DNA from: Candidatus Nanoanaerosalina archaeon
Lineage (GTDB): Archaea > Nanohalarchaeota > Nanosalinia > Nanosalinales > Nanoanaerosalinaceae
Assembly (NCBI GenBank): GCA_022729285.1
Contig: JALDAI010000013.1
Coordinates: 1-15,675 of the forward strand
Direction: 5' to 3'
Length of the DNA stretch: 15,675 bases
Positions 6,368-13,387 of this stretch are shown piece by piece; position 1 is the first letter of the stretch, and each line of letters starts with the position of its first letter. The position numbers were made by a program, and so were the translations under genes. The notes under the pieces are model-generated. The model was not told the DNA's origin, searched no databases, and worked only from the letters and a program-made list of their open reading frames with translations.

Positions 6368-7770
6368 TCTTTACAGCTTTTAAACAGTTCCAACGCCTTT
6401 TCTCTCTGTTCACTGTGTTCAACAATCGGTTCAGGATAATCACTGCCGATAATACAGTTTGACTCCTTCTGAACCTTTTCAGGCATTTTCCAAGGCTGGT
6501 GTATATACTTTTTCGGAACATTTTTTAACTCGGGTACAAACCTTTTCACAAACTTTCCATCAGGATCATGTTTTTCTCCCTGTGAAACAGGGTTGAAAAT
6601 ACGGAAGTACGGCTGTGCATCAGTTCCTATAGAATAAGCCCACTGGATACCTCCTAGCATAGAGGAAAGCTCAGCATCAACGAACTTCTCAGAGAAAAAC
6701 CTGTGAACCTCTCTCCAGTCAAGGAAAAGATCCTTAGCAGCAAAACTAGTAACGGCCATTCTAAGCCTGTTGTGCATCCACCCTGTTTTTCTTAACTGTC
6801 TCATCCCTGCATCGATGAAAGGGTAGCCTGTCTCTCCTTTCCTCCATCTATCAAAGAAATCAAGGTTATGCTCCCACTCAATACCTCTGAAATCTTCTAG
6901 AAAAGCTTTTTCAACAGTTTCAGGCCAGTTCCACAACACTTGGAAATAAAAATCTCTCCAAGCCAGCTCTTCCTGCCAAGTTTTCACACCTTCGTCAACA
7001 CGTCCATCTTTTTTCCTAAACTCTTCAGCTCTCCAAAAAGCCTCTCTTATTGAAACAGTTCCGAACTTAAGGTGTGGAGAAAGCTTTGAAGTAGCTTCAA
7101 CAAAAGGCTTGTCTCGTCCGGTGTGGTATGAACCGATCTTCTCCATAAAATCTTCTAAAAGGTTTAAACCTGTTTTTCTGCCAGCCTCCCATTCCCAACC
7201 CATTTCATCAGGTTTTTCAAAGCCAAGTTGTGAAAGAGAAGGTATACGGTCTGAATCCAAGTTTTCTAAAGTACTGTACTCTTCAGGTTTTTCAGGCTTT
7301 CTCTTACTTCTTTCAAACCACTTCTTCATAAAGTAGGTGTAAACCTTGTAAGGCGTTCCTTTGTTAGTAGTTATCTCCTCTTTCTCAAACATCACAGAAT
7401 CTTTAACACATTCAACATCTACACCAAGGCTGTTCTCAACATCTTTTACCAACTTTCTAAAGTAGGGAGAGTAGTCTTGGTTAACAAAAACTTTTTCACC
7501 ACCCGTTTCTTCCAAAATACTTCCAAGCTCCTCAACAGGTTTGCCATGTCTGATTATTAACTTCTTACCATCTTCTTCCAAACTTTTCTTCAGCTCCTTG
7601 AGAGAATCATGCCAGAACCGTACTCTTGGATATCCAAGATCAGCTTCATCAAAGTAATCTTTATCTATACAGTAAAACAGAACCAGTTTATCAAACTCTT
7701 TAGAAGCTTCAACAATACTTGTGTTATCAAACTCCCTTAGAGACCTTCTTAACCAAACTACTCCTACCAT
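6364..7770 (-). CDS. phr: class I CPD photolyase (deoxyribodipyrimidine photolyase)
   Basis: A 468-residue flavoprotein of the cryptochrome/photolyase family that uses light to split cyclobutane pyrimidine dimers. The N-terminal antenna domain opens VVWLRRSLREFDN (4-16). The C-terminal FAD domain has WQEELAWRDFYFQVLW (265-280), GYPFIDAGMRQL (315-326), WMHNRLRM (331-338) and IGTDAQPYFRIFNP (381-394). The length is normal. Against the E. coli enzyme the motif NNGGWQW reads MLGGIQW (371-377): the FAD-facing Asn (Asn378) becomes Met371 and the flavin-proximal Trp of the electron chain (Trp382) becomes Ile375. The other two triad Trp positions (W309, W352) and the substrate-stacking Trp (W377) are kept. 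A 17-bp palindrome lies 38 bases upstream. Confidence 0.95.
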   Translation of the reverse strand: MVGVVWLRRSLREFDNTSIVEASKEFDKLVLFYCIDKDYFDEADLGYPRVRFWHDSLKELKKSLEEDGKKLIIRHGKPVEELGSILEETGGEKVFVNQDYSPYFRKLVKDVENSLGVDVECVKDSVMFEKEEITTNKGTPYKVYTYFMKKWFERSKRKPEKPEEYSTLENLDSDRIPSLSQLGFEKPDEMGWEWEAGRKTGLNLLEDFMEKIGSYHTGRDKPFVEATSKLSPHLKFGTVSIREAFWRAEEFRKKDGRVDEGVKTWQEELAWRDFYFQVLWNWPETVEKAFLEDFRGIEWEHNLDFFDRWRKGETGYPFIDAGMRQLRKTGWMHNRLRMAVTSFAAKDLFLDWREVHRFFSEKFVDAELSSMLGGIQWAYSIGTDAQPYFRIFNPVSQGEKHDPDGKFVKRFVPELKNVPKKYIHQPWKMPEKVQKESNCIIGSDYPEPIVEHSEQREKALELFKSCKD

Positions 7771-7792
7771 GTTTTAATATTACAAAATCACT

Positions 7793-7803
7793 TTAATAAT
7801 TTA
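7793..7803 (-). promoter_or_regulatory. TATA box of photolyase gene
   Basis: TTTAAATTATT on the minus strand, centred about 28 bases before the ATG at 7770, so the message should be leaderless. The palindrome at 7809-7825 abuts its upstream (BRE) side. Confidence 0.5.
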
Positions 7804-7808
7804 AATAG

Positions 7809-7825
7809 GTATAACAGTGTTATAC
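7809..7825. promoter_or_regulatory. operator palindrome, copy 1
   Basis: GTATAACA-G-TGTTATAC, a perfect 8-base inverted repeat with a one-base centre. It is 38 bases from the photolyase start codon, immediately upstream of its TATA box. The identical 17-mer occurs at 9511-9527. A dimeric helix-turn-helix regulator (TetR- or MarR-like in operator form) is the likely reader, but no such gene is in the window. Confidence 0.7.
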
Positions 7826-7868
7826 TAGTTTAATAAATTGAAATTATGGCTTCTTGAATTTTTCCTAA

Positions 7869-9473
7869 TTATACATATCTTTCTACTTTACCGGTTTCAA
7901 AGCTTATTTTATTATTTAATTCATTTTCAAACATTGATCTTACCTTTTTGTTTCCATGGTGTTTTAATGTTTTTTCTATCATTCTGTTGATGTTTGAATT
8001 TTCTAATGTCTCAAAGAACGCCTTATGTGTGTTATCTGAGAACTGAAAAATTATTTCATCTAAGTGTTTGATTAGATTTGTTTCACTACTTTTTATAATA
8101 TAGTTTAAAGTTAAGGGGAAGTTTTCTAAATATTTAGCAAAAATATTTGTTACTGCTAAAATATAGTACCTTGAAACCTCTAATGGTTCATATCTGTAAT
8201 AGGCTACAAACAAGTTTTTATTCTGTTTGATCAAATCGGATTCTTTATCCTCGTTTAGGATTGTAAATAAATCACTGTTTTTGTAGATTTTTGAGTCAAA
8301 AACCAACCTTTCGTTATATTTTCTTAATAATTCTGTACATGGAAGTGGGAAAAGAGGCATTAATACGATATCTGAACCTTGTAAATAATATTTGGTGGCT
8401 TTAATGAATGTGTTTTTAAGGGTTTCTTTATTTTCAAAAGGAAAACCTGTTATGAATGATACCTTTGGCGTGATATCTGTTTCATTTCCGATAAACTTGA
8501 TTATTTTTTCTGCTTTTTCTAGATCAATATTTTTCTTAATCCTATCTCTAATATTTTTATCTCCGGATTCTATCCCAAAAGAAATTTGTTTACATCCGGA
8601 ATCCTCCATTTCTAAAATAGTTTTTTCATCAAGCGAGTTTATATGGCCCTGGCACTTCCATTGAATATCTAAAGTACGAATTTTTTCACAGAATTTTTGT
8701 AAACGTTTTTTGTCTATAGTAAAATGTAGGTCAGCGATTTCAAACTTTTTAATTCCTTTTTCTTTATTAATTCTTATTTCTTCGATAAATTTATCAATTG
8801 GTTTTGGCCTGTAATCCCCCCAAAAACCGGATGTACAAAAAGTACAGTTAAATGGACATCCTCTACCGCTTTCTATGTGCATAGGATAAGTATTTTTTAT
8901 ATTATTCTTACTGTAGTTAATCTGAGGTATTTCATCAGAGCTTGTTCTAAGAACTGTGTTAGATTTTATTTCGCCTGATTTCTTATAGACTGCGTTTGGA
9001 AGTTCTTCGATACTAATTTCCTTTTTTAGGTAATTACTAAACTCTTCTGCAATATTTTCAAACTCTCCTATTATTAAAAAATCTATAAAATCAAATTTTT
9101 TCATTGTTTCATGAGCTGTATTTGTGGCTTGTTGACCTCCTAGAAAAATTTTTACATTTTCTATCTCTTCTTTTATTTTCTTTGCTAGAACGATTATATT
9201 CACATAATTGTCTGCAAATGTTGTGAAACCTATATGGGTAGGATTTTTTGATTTTATAATCTCTATAAATCTTCCATAAAATGAATCATCTAATTTAATA
9301 TTATTCTTGTTTACTTCTTCGGGAACACTTAATAGATGAGTAGATATTTTTTGTTTTTTAAGAAGTTCATTCACTATAATTATTCCTAAACCTTCTCTTT
9401 GAACATCATTGTTTCTTATTTCAGGTATAGACGGGTTTGAAAAGTTTATTAAAACCACGTTTGGTTTGGACAT
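7869..9473 (-). CDS. B12-binding-type radical SAM protein (copy 1)
   Basis: A 534-residue protein. Residues 1-150 have the Rossmann-like fold signature of cobalamin-binding radical SAM enzymes (THIGFTTFADNY, IFLGGQQATNT, FLIIGEFE), but no DxHxxG axial-ligand motif. The radical SAM domain begins at RGCPFNCTFC (C206, C210, C213; the CX3CX2C cluster motif) and continues with ISFGIESGD (297-305) and SFITGFPFE (339-347). About 150 C-terminal residues are of unknown role. The reaction cannot be told; methyl transfer, ring or tailoring chemistry are options. It is visibly AT-richer than the photolyase (14 G/C in the line 8101-8160 against 22 in 6901-6960), suggesting transfer. Its promoter shares the palindrome with the divergent nitroreductase gene. 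Confidence 0.88.
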   Translation of the reverse strand: MSKPNVVLINFSNPSIPEIRNNDVQREGLGIIIVNELLKKQKISTHLLSVPEEVNKNNIKLDDSFYGRFIEIIKSKNPTHIGFTTFADNYVNIIVLAKKIKEEIENVKIFLGGQQATNTAHETMKKFDFIDFLIIGEFENIAEEFSNYLKKEISIEELPNAVYKKSGEIKSNTVLRTSSDEIPQINYSKNNIKNTYPMHIESGRGCPFNCTFCTSGFWGDYRPKPIDKFIEEIRINKEKGIKKFEIADLHFTIDKKRLQKFCEKIRTLDIQWKCQGHINSLDEKTILEMEDSGCKQISFGIESGDKNIRDRIKKNIDLEKAEKIIKFIGNETDITPKVSFITGFPFENKETLKNTFIKATKYYLQGSDIVLMPLFPLPCTELLRKYNERLVFDSKIYKNSDLFTILNEDKESDLIKQNKNLFVAYYRYEPLEVSRYYILAVTNIFAKYLENFPLTLNYIIKSSETNLIKHLDEIIFQFSDNTHKAFFETLENSNINRMIEKTLKHHGNKKVRSMFENELNNKISFETGKVERYV

Positions 9474-9495
9474 AAAATTATTATTTATTTTATCT

Positions 9496-9503
9496 TTAAA
9501 ATT
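9496..9503 (-). promoter_or_regulatory. TATA box of radical SAM gene
   Basis: On the minus strand ATTTTAAA is centred about 27 bases before the ATG at 9473, with no ribosome site in between. Palindrome copy 2 begins eight bases upstream of it, the same arrangement as at the photolyase promoter. Confidence 0.45.
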
Positions 9504-9510
9504 AGGCTTG

Positions 9511-9527
9511 GTATAACACTGTTATAC
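9511..9527. promoter_or_regulatory. operator palindrome, copy 2
   Basis: GTATAACA-C-TGTTATAC, the same palindrome as at 7809-7825 (identical when read on the other strand). It sits in the 92-bp divergent promoter region, 37 bases from the radical SAM ATG (9473) and 38 bases from the nitroreductase ATG (9566), so one dimer site could control both genes. Confidence 0.7.
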
Positions 9528-9565
9528 TTATTATTTTTTTAACCTGTTAAAAAGTAGTATTATTT

Positions 9566-10159
9566 ATGGATAATTTGAAAGAAGATGTGGCTGAATTTAG
9601 AGAAAATAAACATAATGTGGATCCTTTGTTTCTGAATCGTTGGTCGCCTAGAGCTATGTCAGGTGAGAGTATCGATGATAAAGAGTTAATGGCATTGTTT
9701 GAGGCTGCTAGATGGGCTCCGTCATCTTATAATAATCAGTCATGGAGATTTGTTTATGCTAAAAGAGATGAGGAAAATTGGGATAATTTTTTAGACTTAC
9801 TAGTTGATGGAAATAAAGTTTGGGCTAAGAATGGTAGTGCTCTTGTAGTTATACTTTCAAAGAAAACTTTTGATTATAATGGGAAATTCTCTAGAACTCA
9901 TTCATTTGATACTGGGGCTGCGTGGCAGAATTTTGCTCTTGAAGGCTCTAGGAGAGGGCTTGTTGTTCATGGTATGCAAGGTTTTGATTATGAGAAAGCA
10001 CATACTCTTGTAGATGCTGATGAGGAGTTAGAGGTTGAAGCTATGGTGGTTGTAGGAAAACCTGGGAAGGTTGAAAGTTTACCTAAAGATTTGAGAGAAG
10101 GTGAGAAACCTTCGGGAAGAAAGAATCTTGATAAAATAGTTTTTAATGGGAGTTTTTGA
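9566..10159 (+). CDS. nitroreductase-family FMN protein
   Basis: A 197-residue protein of the nitroreductase fold, an FMN-dependent NAD(P)H oxidoreductase. Residues 25-35 (RWSPRAMSGES) match the usual Arg-rich FMN phosphate site near the start. FEAARWAPSSYNNQSWRF (45-62) is the diagnostic family block, and DTGAAWQNFALEGSRRGL (115-132) forms the dimer/FMN helix. The size is typical. The physiological substrate is unknown: quinone, nitro compound, flavin or a thiazole-like ring are all known in the family. It lies divergent from radical SAM copy 1 and converges with copy 2, with two bases between stops. The shared palindrome suggests co-regulation with photolyase. G+C is higher than in the flanking radical SAM genes (27 of 60 in 9661-9720). 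Confidence 0.9.
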   Translation: MDNLKEDVAEFRENKHNVDPLFLNRWSPRAMSGESIDDKELMALFEAARWAPSSYNNQSWRFVYAKRDEENWDNFLDLLVDGNKVWAKNGSALVVILSKKTFDYNGKFSRTHSFDTGAAWQNFALEGSRRGLVVHGMQGFDYEKAHTLVDADEELEVEAMVVVGKPGKVESLPKDLREGEKPSGRKNLDKIVFNGSF

Positions 10160-10179
10160 GTTCACTGGTAACAGAACTC
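10158..10179. terminator. hairpin between convergent genes
   Basis: GAGTTC (10158-10163) and GAACTC (10174-10179) form a 6-bp stem with a 10-base loop, overlapping both the nitroreductase and radical SAM stop codons. It could end transcription from both sides; in the plus direction a pyrimidine-rich tract follows. Confidence 0.3.
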
Positions 10180-11811
10180 GCCTCCTACTTCTTCTTTTTC
10201 TAATAATCCGTATTTCTCGTTTATGAAGGTTATTTTTAACTCTTTGTTAATTTGTTTATTAAAAAAGTTATTAACAAGTTTATCTCTAAAATCATGGTTT
10301 AATAACATTGTTAGTTGGCTCTCTGTTACTTCTGCATCCTCTATACATAAAATCTTTTTAAGTAGATCTACAACAGTATTATCTGAGTATTTTTTGTGGT
10401 ATTTTACAAGAGTATTCGGATAATTAAACAATAAATGACTAAATATACGTTTCAATCCTAACATATGGTAGATGCTCATATTTTCCATACCAAAACGGTA
10501 ACAGTAACTGAATAGTCTCTTGTTTCTTTTAATAGTCTCTTTATCTTTTTCGTCAATTAACACTATATCTTCTCTTTCATCTAAAAGAGTATTATTGGTT
10601 ATTAGGTCTTTTTTGTAGTTTTCATAAAGCTCAGTTTCTCTTAAAGGTTCTATTGTATACAGTATTATTTCAGAACCAAGGGAGTAATAATCAATTATTT
10701 TTTCCAAAGTGTTGTTAATATTTTCCTCTGTCTCATATGGGAATCCAATGATAAATGTACATTTAGGACGGATATTGGTTTCTTCAGGTATATAATTTAT
10801 TATTTCATCATTTATTTCTGAAGTTGTTTCTTTTTTTATCCTTCTTAAGATACTATCGTCTCCGGATTCTATTCCAAAAAGTAAACTATGACATCCGGAT
10901 TCGTCCAATATATCGATGGTTTCTTTATCCAATAAAGTTGTTTTACCAAAACATATCCATTCAACCTCTGTTTTGCTGATTTTATTACAGAAGTCTAAAA
11001 GATATTCTTTATCAGCTGTAAAAAGATCTCCAAGTATCTCAACTGTATTAATACCTGTTCTTTCAACATTCTCTTTTATCTCATCAATTAATATATCTAC
11101 AGGTTTTACCCGGTATTTGTCCCAGTGTACTTTAGTAGAGCAGAAAGTGCAGTTGAAAGGGCAACCACGTGTTCCTTCGATATGTAGTATATTGTCTATT
11201 ACTCCTTCATATTTTTCTATTAGTTTATTTTTTTCAGATCTTACTGTTAAGATATTTTTTCCTTTTACTATCTCTGCTTGGTTTCTTTTTATATTTCCGG
11301 AGTTATCCCTAAAGGTTATACCGGGTATATTCTCAATTTTTTCTTTCCCTTTAAATTGGTCCGCTAGTTTTTGTACCGATTTTTCGGCTTCTCCTCGGCA
11401 AATTATGTCGACAGAGTTGTACTGTCTCAAAGTTTCTTTATCTGTACTGGTAGCTTGTTGATTACCTAGAAAAATAGTGACTTCAGGATATTCTTCTTTA
11501 ATTCTTTCTGTAAGCCTTAGGGTTACATGGTAGGATGGGCCAAAAGTATTAAATCCTATATAATCAGGTTCCTTACCAAGTATTAGCTTTAAGGTATCGT
11601 TGTAAAAGTTTTTTTTACTTATATTTTCTTCAAGATACTGAAAGTTCAGGTTCAATATTTCTGTTTCAAAACCTTTTTTATCAAATATCTTTTTGACAAT
11701 GGTCAAACCCGGTGCTATGGACATACCTTTTTTATAATCTTCAGAATCTGAAAATATTGAAGGGTTTATTGAATGAATTAGTAAAAGTTTTGGTTTGGTC
11801 ATGTGAGACAT
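10162..11811 (-). CDS. B12-binding-type radical SAM protein (copy 2)
   Basis: A 549-residue paralogue of the protein at 7869-9473 with the same domain order. The B12-like N-terminal domain has PDYIGFNTFGPSYH (82-95) and FLGNQQATST (114-123). The radical SAM domain has RGCPFNCTFC (C217, C221, C224), LLFGIESGD and TFIIGFPYE; a similar C-terminal extension follows. The open frame continues upstream into the tRNA gene (to 11958), but those 49 residues are translated from tRNA and spacer sequence and are not real. The start is the ATG at 11811 (MSHMTKPK) or 11802 (MTKPK); the latter aligns with MSKPN of copy 1. It is AT-rich like copy 1 (15 G/C in 10801-10860). It lacks the palindrome of copy 1, so control differs. 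Confidence 0.87.
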   Translation of the reverse strand: MSHMTKPKLLLIHSINPSIFSDSEDYKKGMSIAPGLTIVKKIFDKKGFETEILNLNFQYLEENISKKNFYNDTLKLILGKEPDYIGFNTFGPSYHVTLRLTERIKEEYPEVTIFLGNQQATSTDKETLRQYNSVDIICRGEAEKSVQKLADQFKGKEKIENIPGITFRDNSGNIKRNQAEIVKGKNILTVRSEKNKLIEKYEGVIDNILHIEGTRGCPFNCTFCSTKVHWDKYRVKPVDILIDEIKENVERTGINTVEILGDLFTADKEYLLDFCNKISKTEVEWICFGKTTLLDKETIDILDESGCHSLLFGIESGDDSILRRIKKETTSEINDEIINYIPEETNIRPKCTFIIGFPYETEENINNTLEKIIDYYSLGSEIILYTIEPLRETELYENYKKDLITNNTLLDEREDIVLIDEKDKETIKRNKRLFSYCYRFGMENMSIYHMLGLKRIFSHLLFNYPNTLVKYHKKYSDNTVVDLLKKILCIEDAEVTESQLTMLLNHDFRDKLVNNFFNKQINKELKITFINEKYGLLEKEEVGGEFCYQ

Positions 11812-11827
11812 CTCTAATTTTTTACTT

Positions 11828-11850
11828 AGTTTTAACTGTAAACTAAAACT
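11828..11850. promoter_or_regulatory. inverted repeat upstream of radical SAM copy 2
   Basis: AGTTTTA (11828-11834) and TAAAACT (11844-11850) flank nine bases, 17 bases before the ATG at 11811. A minus-strand TATA-like TAATAAAA lies at about 11871-11880, so the repeat would fall at the start of the transcript: an operator or a leader hairpin. It is unrelated to the 17-bp palindrome. Confidence 0.3.
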
Positions 11851-11897
11851 GGTAGGGTAATATTTTTTTCTTTTTTTATTAATATTTCTAAATTTGC

Positions 11898-11915
11898 TGA
11901 GAAAAATAACAGCAT
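11898..11915 (-). terminator. T-rich terminator after tRNA-Met
   Basis: Directly after the tRNA 3' end the minus strand reads GCTG, a T-rich run, then CAGC. This short stem around a T-tract is a plausible stop signal for the tRNA transcript. Confidence 0.3.
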
Positions 11916-12108
11916 TGGGGAGGGCGGGGTTCGAACCCGCGACCTCTGCGTAGCTCACATAATGTTTGTTGGTCGATGCACCCGTCTCAGAGTGCGTCTC
12001 TTAGATCATCGCCACCTTTTATAGGTGACTCAGAGCTCACAACCATATGCCCAGAAGAACTGGGAAAAGTTATGAGCGCAGTGCTCTAACCACCTGAGCT
12101 ACCTCCCC
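11916..12108 (-). tRNA. tRNA-Met(CAU), probably elongator, with 119-nt intron
   Basis: Acceptor GGGGAGG (12108-12102) pairs with CCTCCCC (11923-11917), then discriminator A at 11916; no CCA is encoded. D arm GCTC/GAGC, anticodon stem CTGCG (12081-12077)/CGCAG (11950-11946), and T arm GCGGG-TTCGAAC-CCCGC are all intact. The anticodon CAT is at 12074-12072. The intron spans 12070-11952 between positions 37 and 38. The splice region has the 4-bp helix CTCA/TGAG with 3-nt bulges TAA and CTA, but the inner helix is not obvious, so the motif is relaxed. The anticodon stem lacks the three G-C pairs of an initiator, so elongator Met is favoured; Ile2 (CAU with modified C34) cannot be excluded. Mature length is 74 nt. 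Confidence 0.95.
11952..12070 (-). ncRNA. structured tRNA-Met intron with candidate box C/D-type guide
   Basis: The intron begins with hairpin CCCAG-TTCTT-CTGGG. A CUGA box at 12033-12030 is preceded by GUUGUGAGC (12043-12035), which pairs over nine bases, with one G-U, to the anticodon loop of the same tRNA. The fifth base before the box (G12038) faces C34. After the box a 7-bp hairpin (GUCACCU 12029-12023, AGGUGGC 12017-12011) leads into GAUGAU, resembling a C' box in kink-turn position. A further 12-base spacer and a second CUGA (11990-11987) follow. In known haloarchaea C34 of elongator tRNA-Met is methylated with a separate sRNA, and the tRNA-Trp intron is the self-guiding one. A canonical first C box is missing, so this remains a candidate. 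Confidence 0.5.
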
Positions 12109-12179
12109 TCATTGAAGATTTTACTACTTTAACGGTGTTTAGGACACACCAAAATGTTGCAACCGTAATTTATTAAGTG

Positions 12180-13376
12180 TTATGCCACACTTTCCTTAAT
12201 TTTCTCAACGGTCTCTTTCGCGATAACTAACCCCTCTCTAGTAGGTATAACTAAAGCTTTCTTACCTGAACTTTTTTTGGTAATTACTCTTTCTGAACTA
12301 CTGTTTCGTTCTTCATCAGTTTGGAAACCAAGGAAAGTTAAGTTTTTCAAAACTTGTTCTCTCATCCATGAGGAGTTTTCTCCTATACCTCCTGTGAAAA
12401 CAATTATATCTACGCCGTTCATACTTGCCGCATAACTACCAATATACTTGGTAACACGGTAGTTGAACACATTTAAAGCAGTTTCAGCTTTTTCATTCCC
12501 TTTAGATGCTTTATCGAACAGTGTCTTGTAATTAGAAGAAATCTCTGAAAGACCTTTTAAACCGCTTTCTTTGTTTAACATGGTTTCAACTTCTTTAACG
12601 GATAAATCTTCTTTCTCAGCTATGAACGGTATTATCGCAGGATCGATATCTCCTGAACGTGTCCCCATTACTAGGCCTTCAAGAGGGGTTAAACCCATCG
12701 ATGTATCGACTACTTTACCTTTGTCTATAGCTGCTATAGAAGCACCGTTGCCTAGATGACATGTGATAATTTTTAGATTTTCTAACTTTTTACTGGTGAT
12801 TTCTGAAGCTTTTTTTGAGACGTACTTGTGGGATGTTCCGTGAAAGCCGTATCTCCTGATTGAGTGTTCTCGGTAAAGCCTTTTTGGTAATGCGTATAAG
12901 TAGGCTTTCTCATCCATTGTTTGGTGGAAAGCTGTATCAAATACTGCGATATTAGGTGTGTCTTCCAACAGTTTTTCACATGCTTCAATACCTTTTATGT
13001 TCTCAGGGTTATGTAATGGAGCTAGATCTGAAACCTCTTTTATCCCTTTTAGAACTTGTTCATTAATCCTAACTGACTCTTTAAATTTCTCTCCTCCATG
13101 GACTACTCTATGACCTACTGCATCTATCTCATCAAAGCTATGGATAACTTCTTGTTCCAAAAGTTTTTCAAAAACTTTTTCAAGAGCTTCTGAGTGGTTT
13201 TCAACATCTATTTGCTCTGTTTTTTCTAAACCATTTTTAGAGAAAGAATGTTTGGAGTTATTAACATATATACGTGTTATACTTCCTTTAAAAACATTTT
13301 TTAGGTTTTCATTATGTTTTTGAAAAATACTGTACTTTATAGATGAGCTTCCGCAGTTTAATACTAAAATATTCAT
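12180..13376 (-). CDS. ackA: acetate kinase
   Basis: A 398-residue full-length acetate kinase, interconverting acetate + ATP and acetyl phosphate + ADP in the cytoplasm. Family blocks are all present: LVLNCGSSSIKY (4-15, N7), VGHRVVHGGEKF (87-98, R90, H93), VFDTAFHQTM (145-154, D147), RRYGFHGTSHKYV (174-186, H178), HLGNGASIAAID (207-218), MGTRSGDIDPAI (237-248, R240), FTGGIGENS (327-335) and TREGLVIA (379-386, E381). The catalytic residues known from Methanosarcina are kept. The start is the ATG at 13376, with GAGG overlapping the stop of the preceding thioredoxin-like gene 11 bases upstream, so translation is probably coupled. No phosphotransacetylase is in the window. Many archaea make acetate by ADP-forming acetyl-CoA synthetase instead, so acquisition from bacteria is plausible. 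Confidence 0.97.
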   Translation of the reverse strand: MNILVLNCGSSSIKYSIFQKHNENLKNVFKGSITRIYVNNSKHSFSKNGLEKTEQIDVENHSEALEKVFEKLLEQEVIHSFDEIDAVGHRVVHGGEKFKESVRINEQVLKGIKEVSDLAPLHNPENIKGIEACEKLLEDTPNIAVFDTAFHQTMDEKAYLYALPKRLYREHSIRRYGFHGTSHKYVSKKASEITSKKLENLKIITCHLGNGASIAAIDKGKVVDTSMGLTPLEGLVMGTRSGDIDPAIIPFIAEKEDLSVKEVETMLNKESGLKGLSEISSNYKTLFDKASKGNEKAETALNVFNYRVTKYIGSYAASMNGVDIIVFTGGIGENSSWMREQVLKNLTFLGFQTDEERNSSSERVITKKSSGKKALVIPTREGLVIAKETVEKIKESVA

Positions 13377-13387
13377 TTTTCAATCCT

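Noticed and set aside
11812..11958. N-terminal 49-residue extension of radical SAM copy 2
   Set aside because: The frame is open but translates tRNA-Met and spacer sequence; the conserved N-terminus begins at MTKPK/MSHM, matching MSKPN of copy 1.
11916..12108. tRNA-Met as an integration site for the AT-rich radical SAM region
   Set aside because: I found no repeat of the tRNA 3' end elsewhere in the window and no integrase gene.
12135..12151. GGTGT/ACACC hairpin between acetate kinase and tRNA-Met as a terminator
   Set aside because: Only 5 bp with no T-run after it in the transcription direction; too weak to list.
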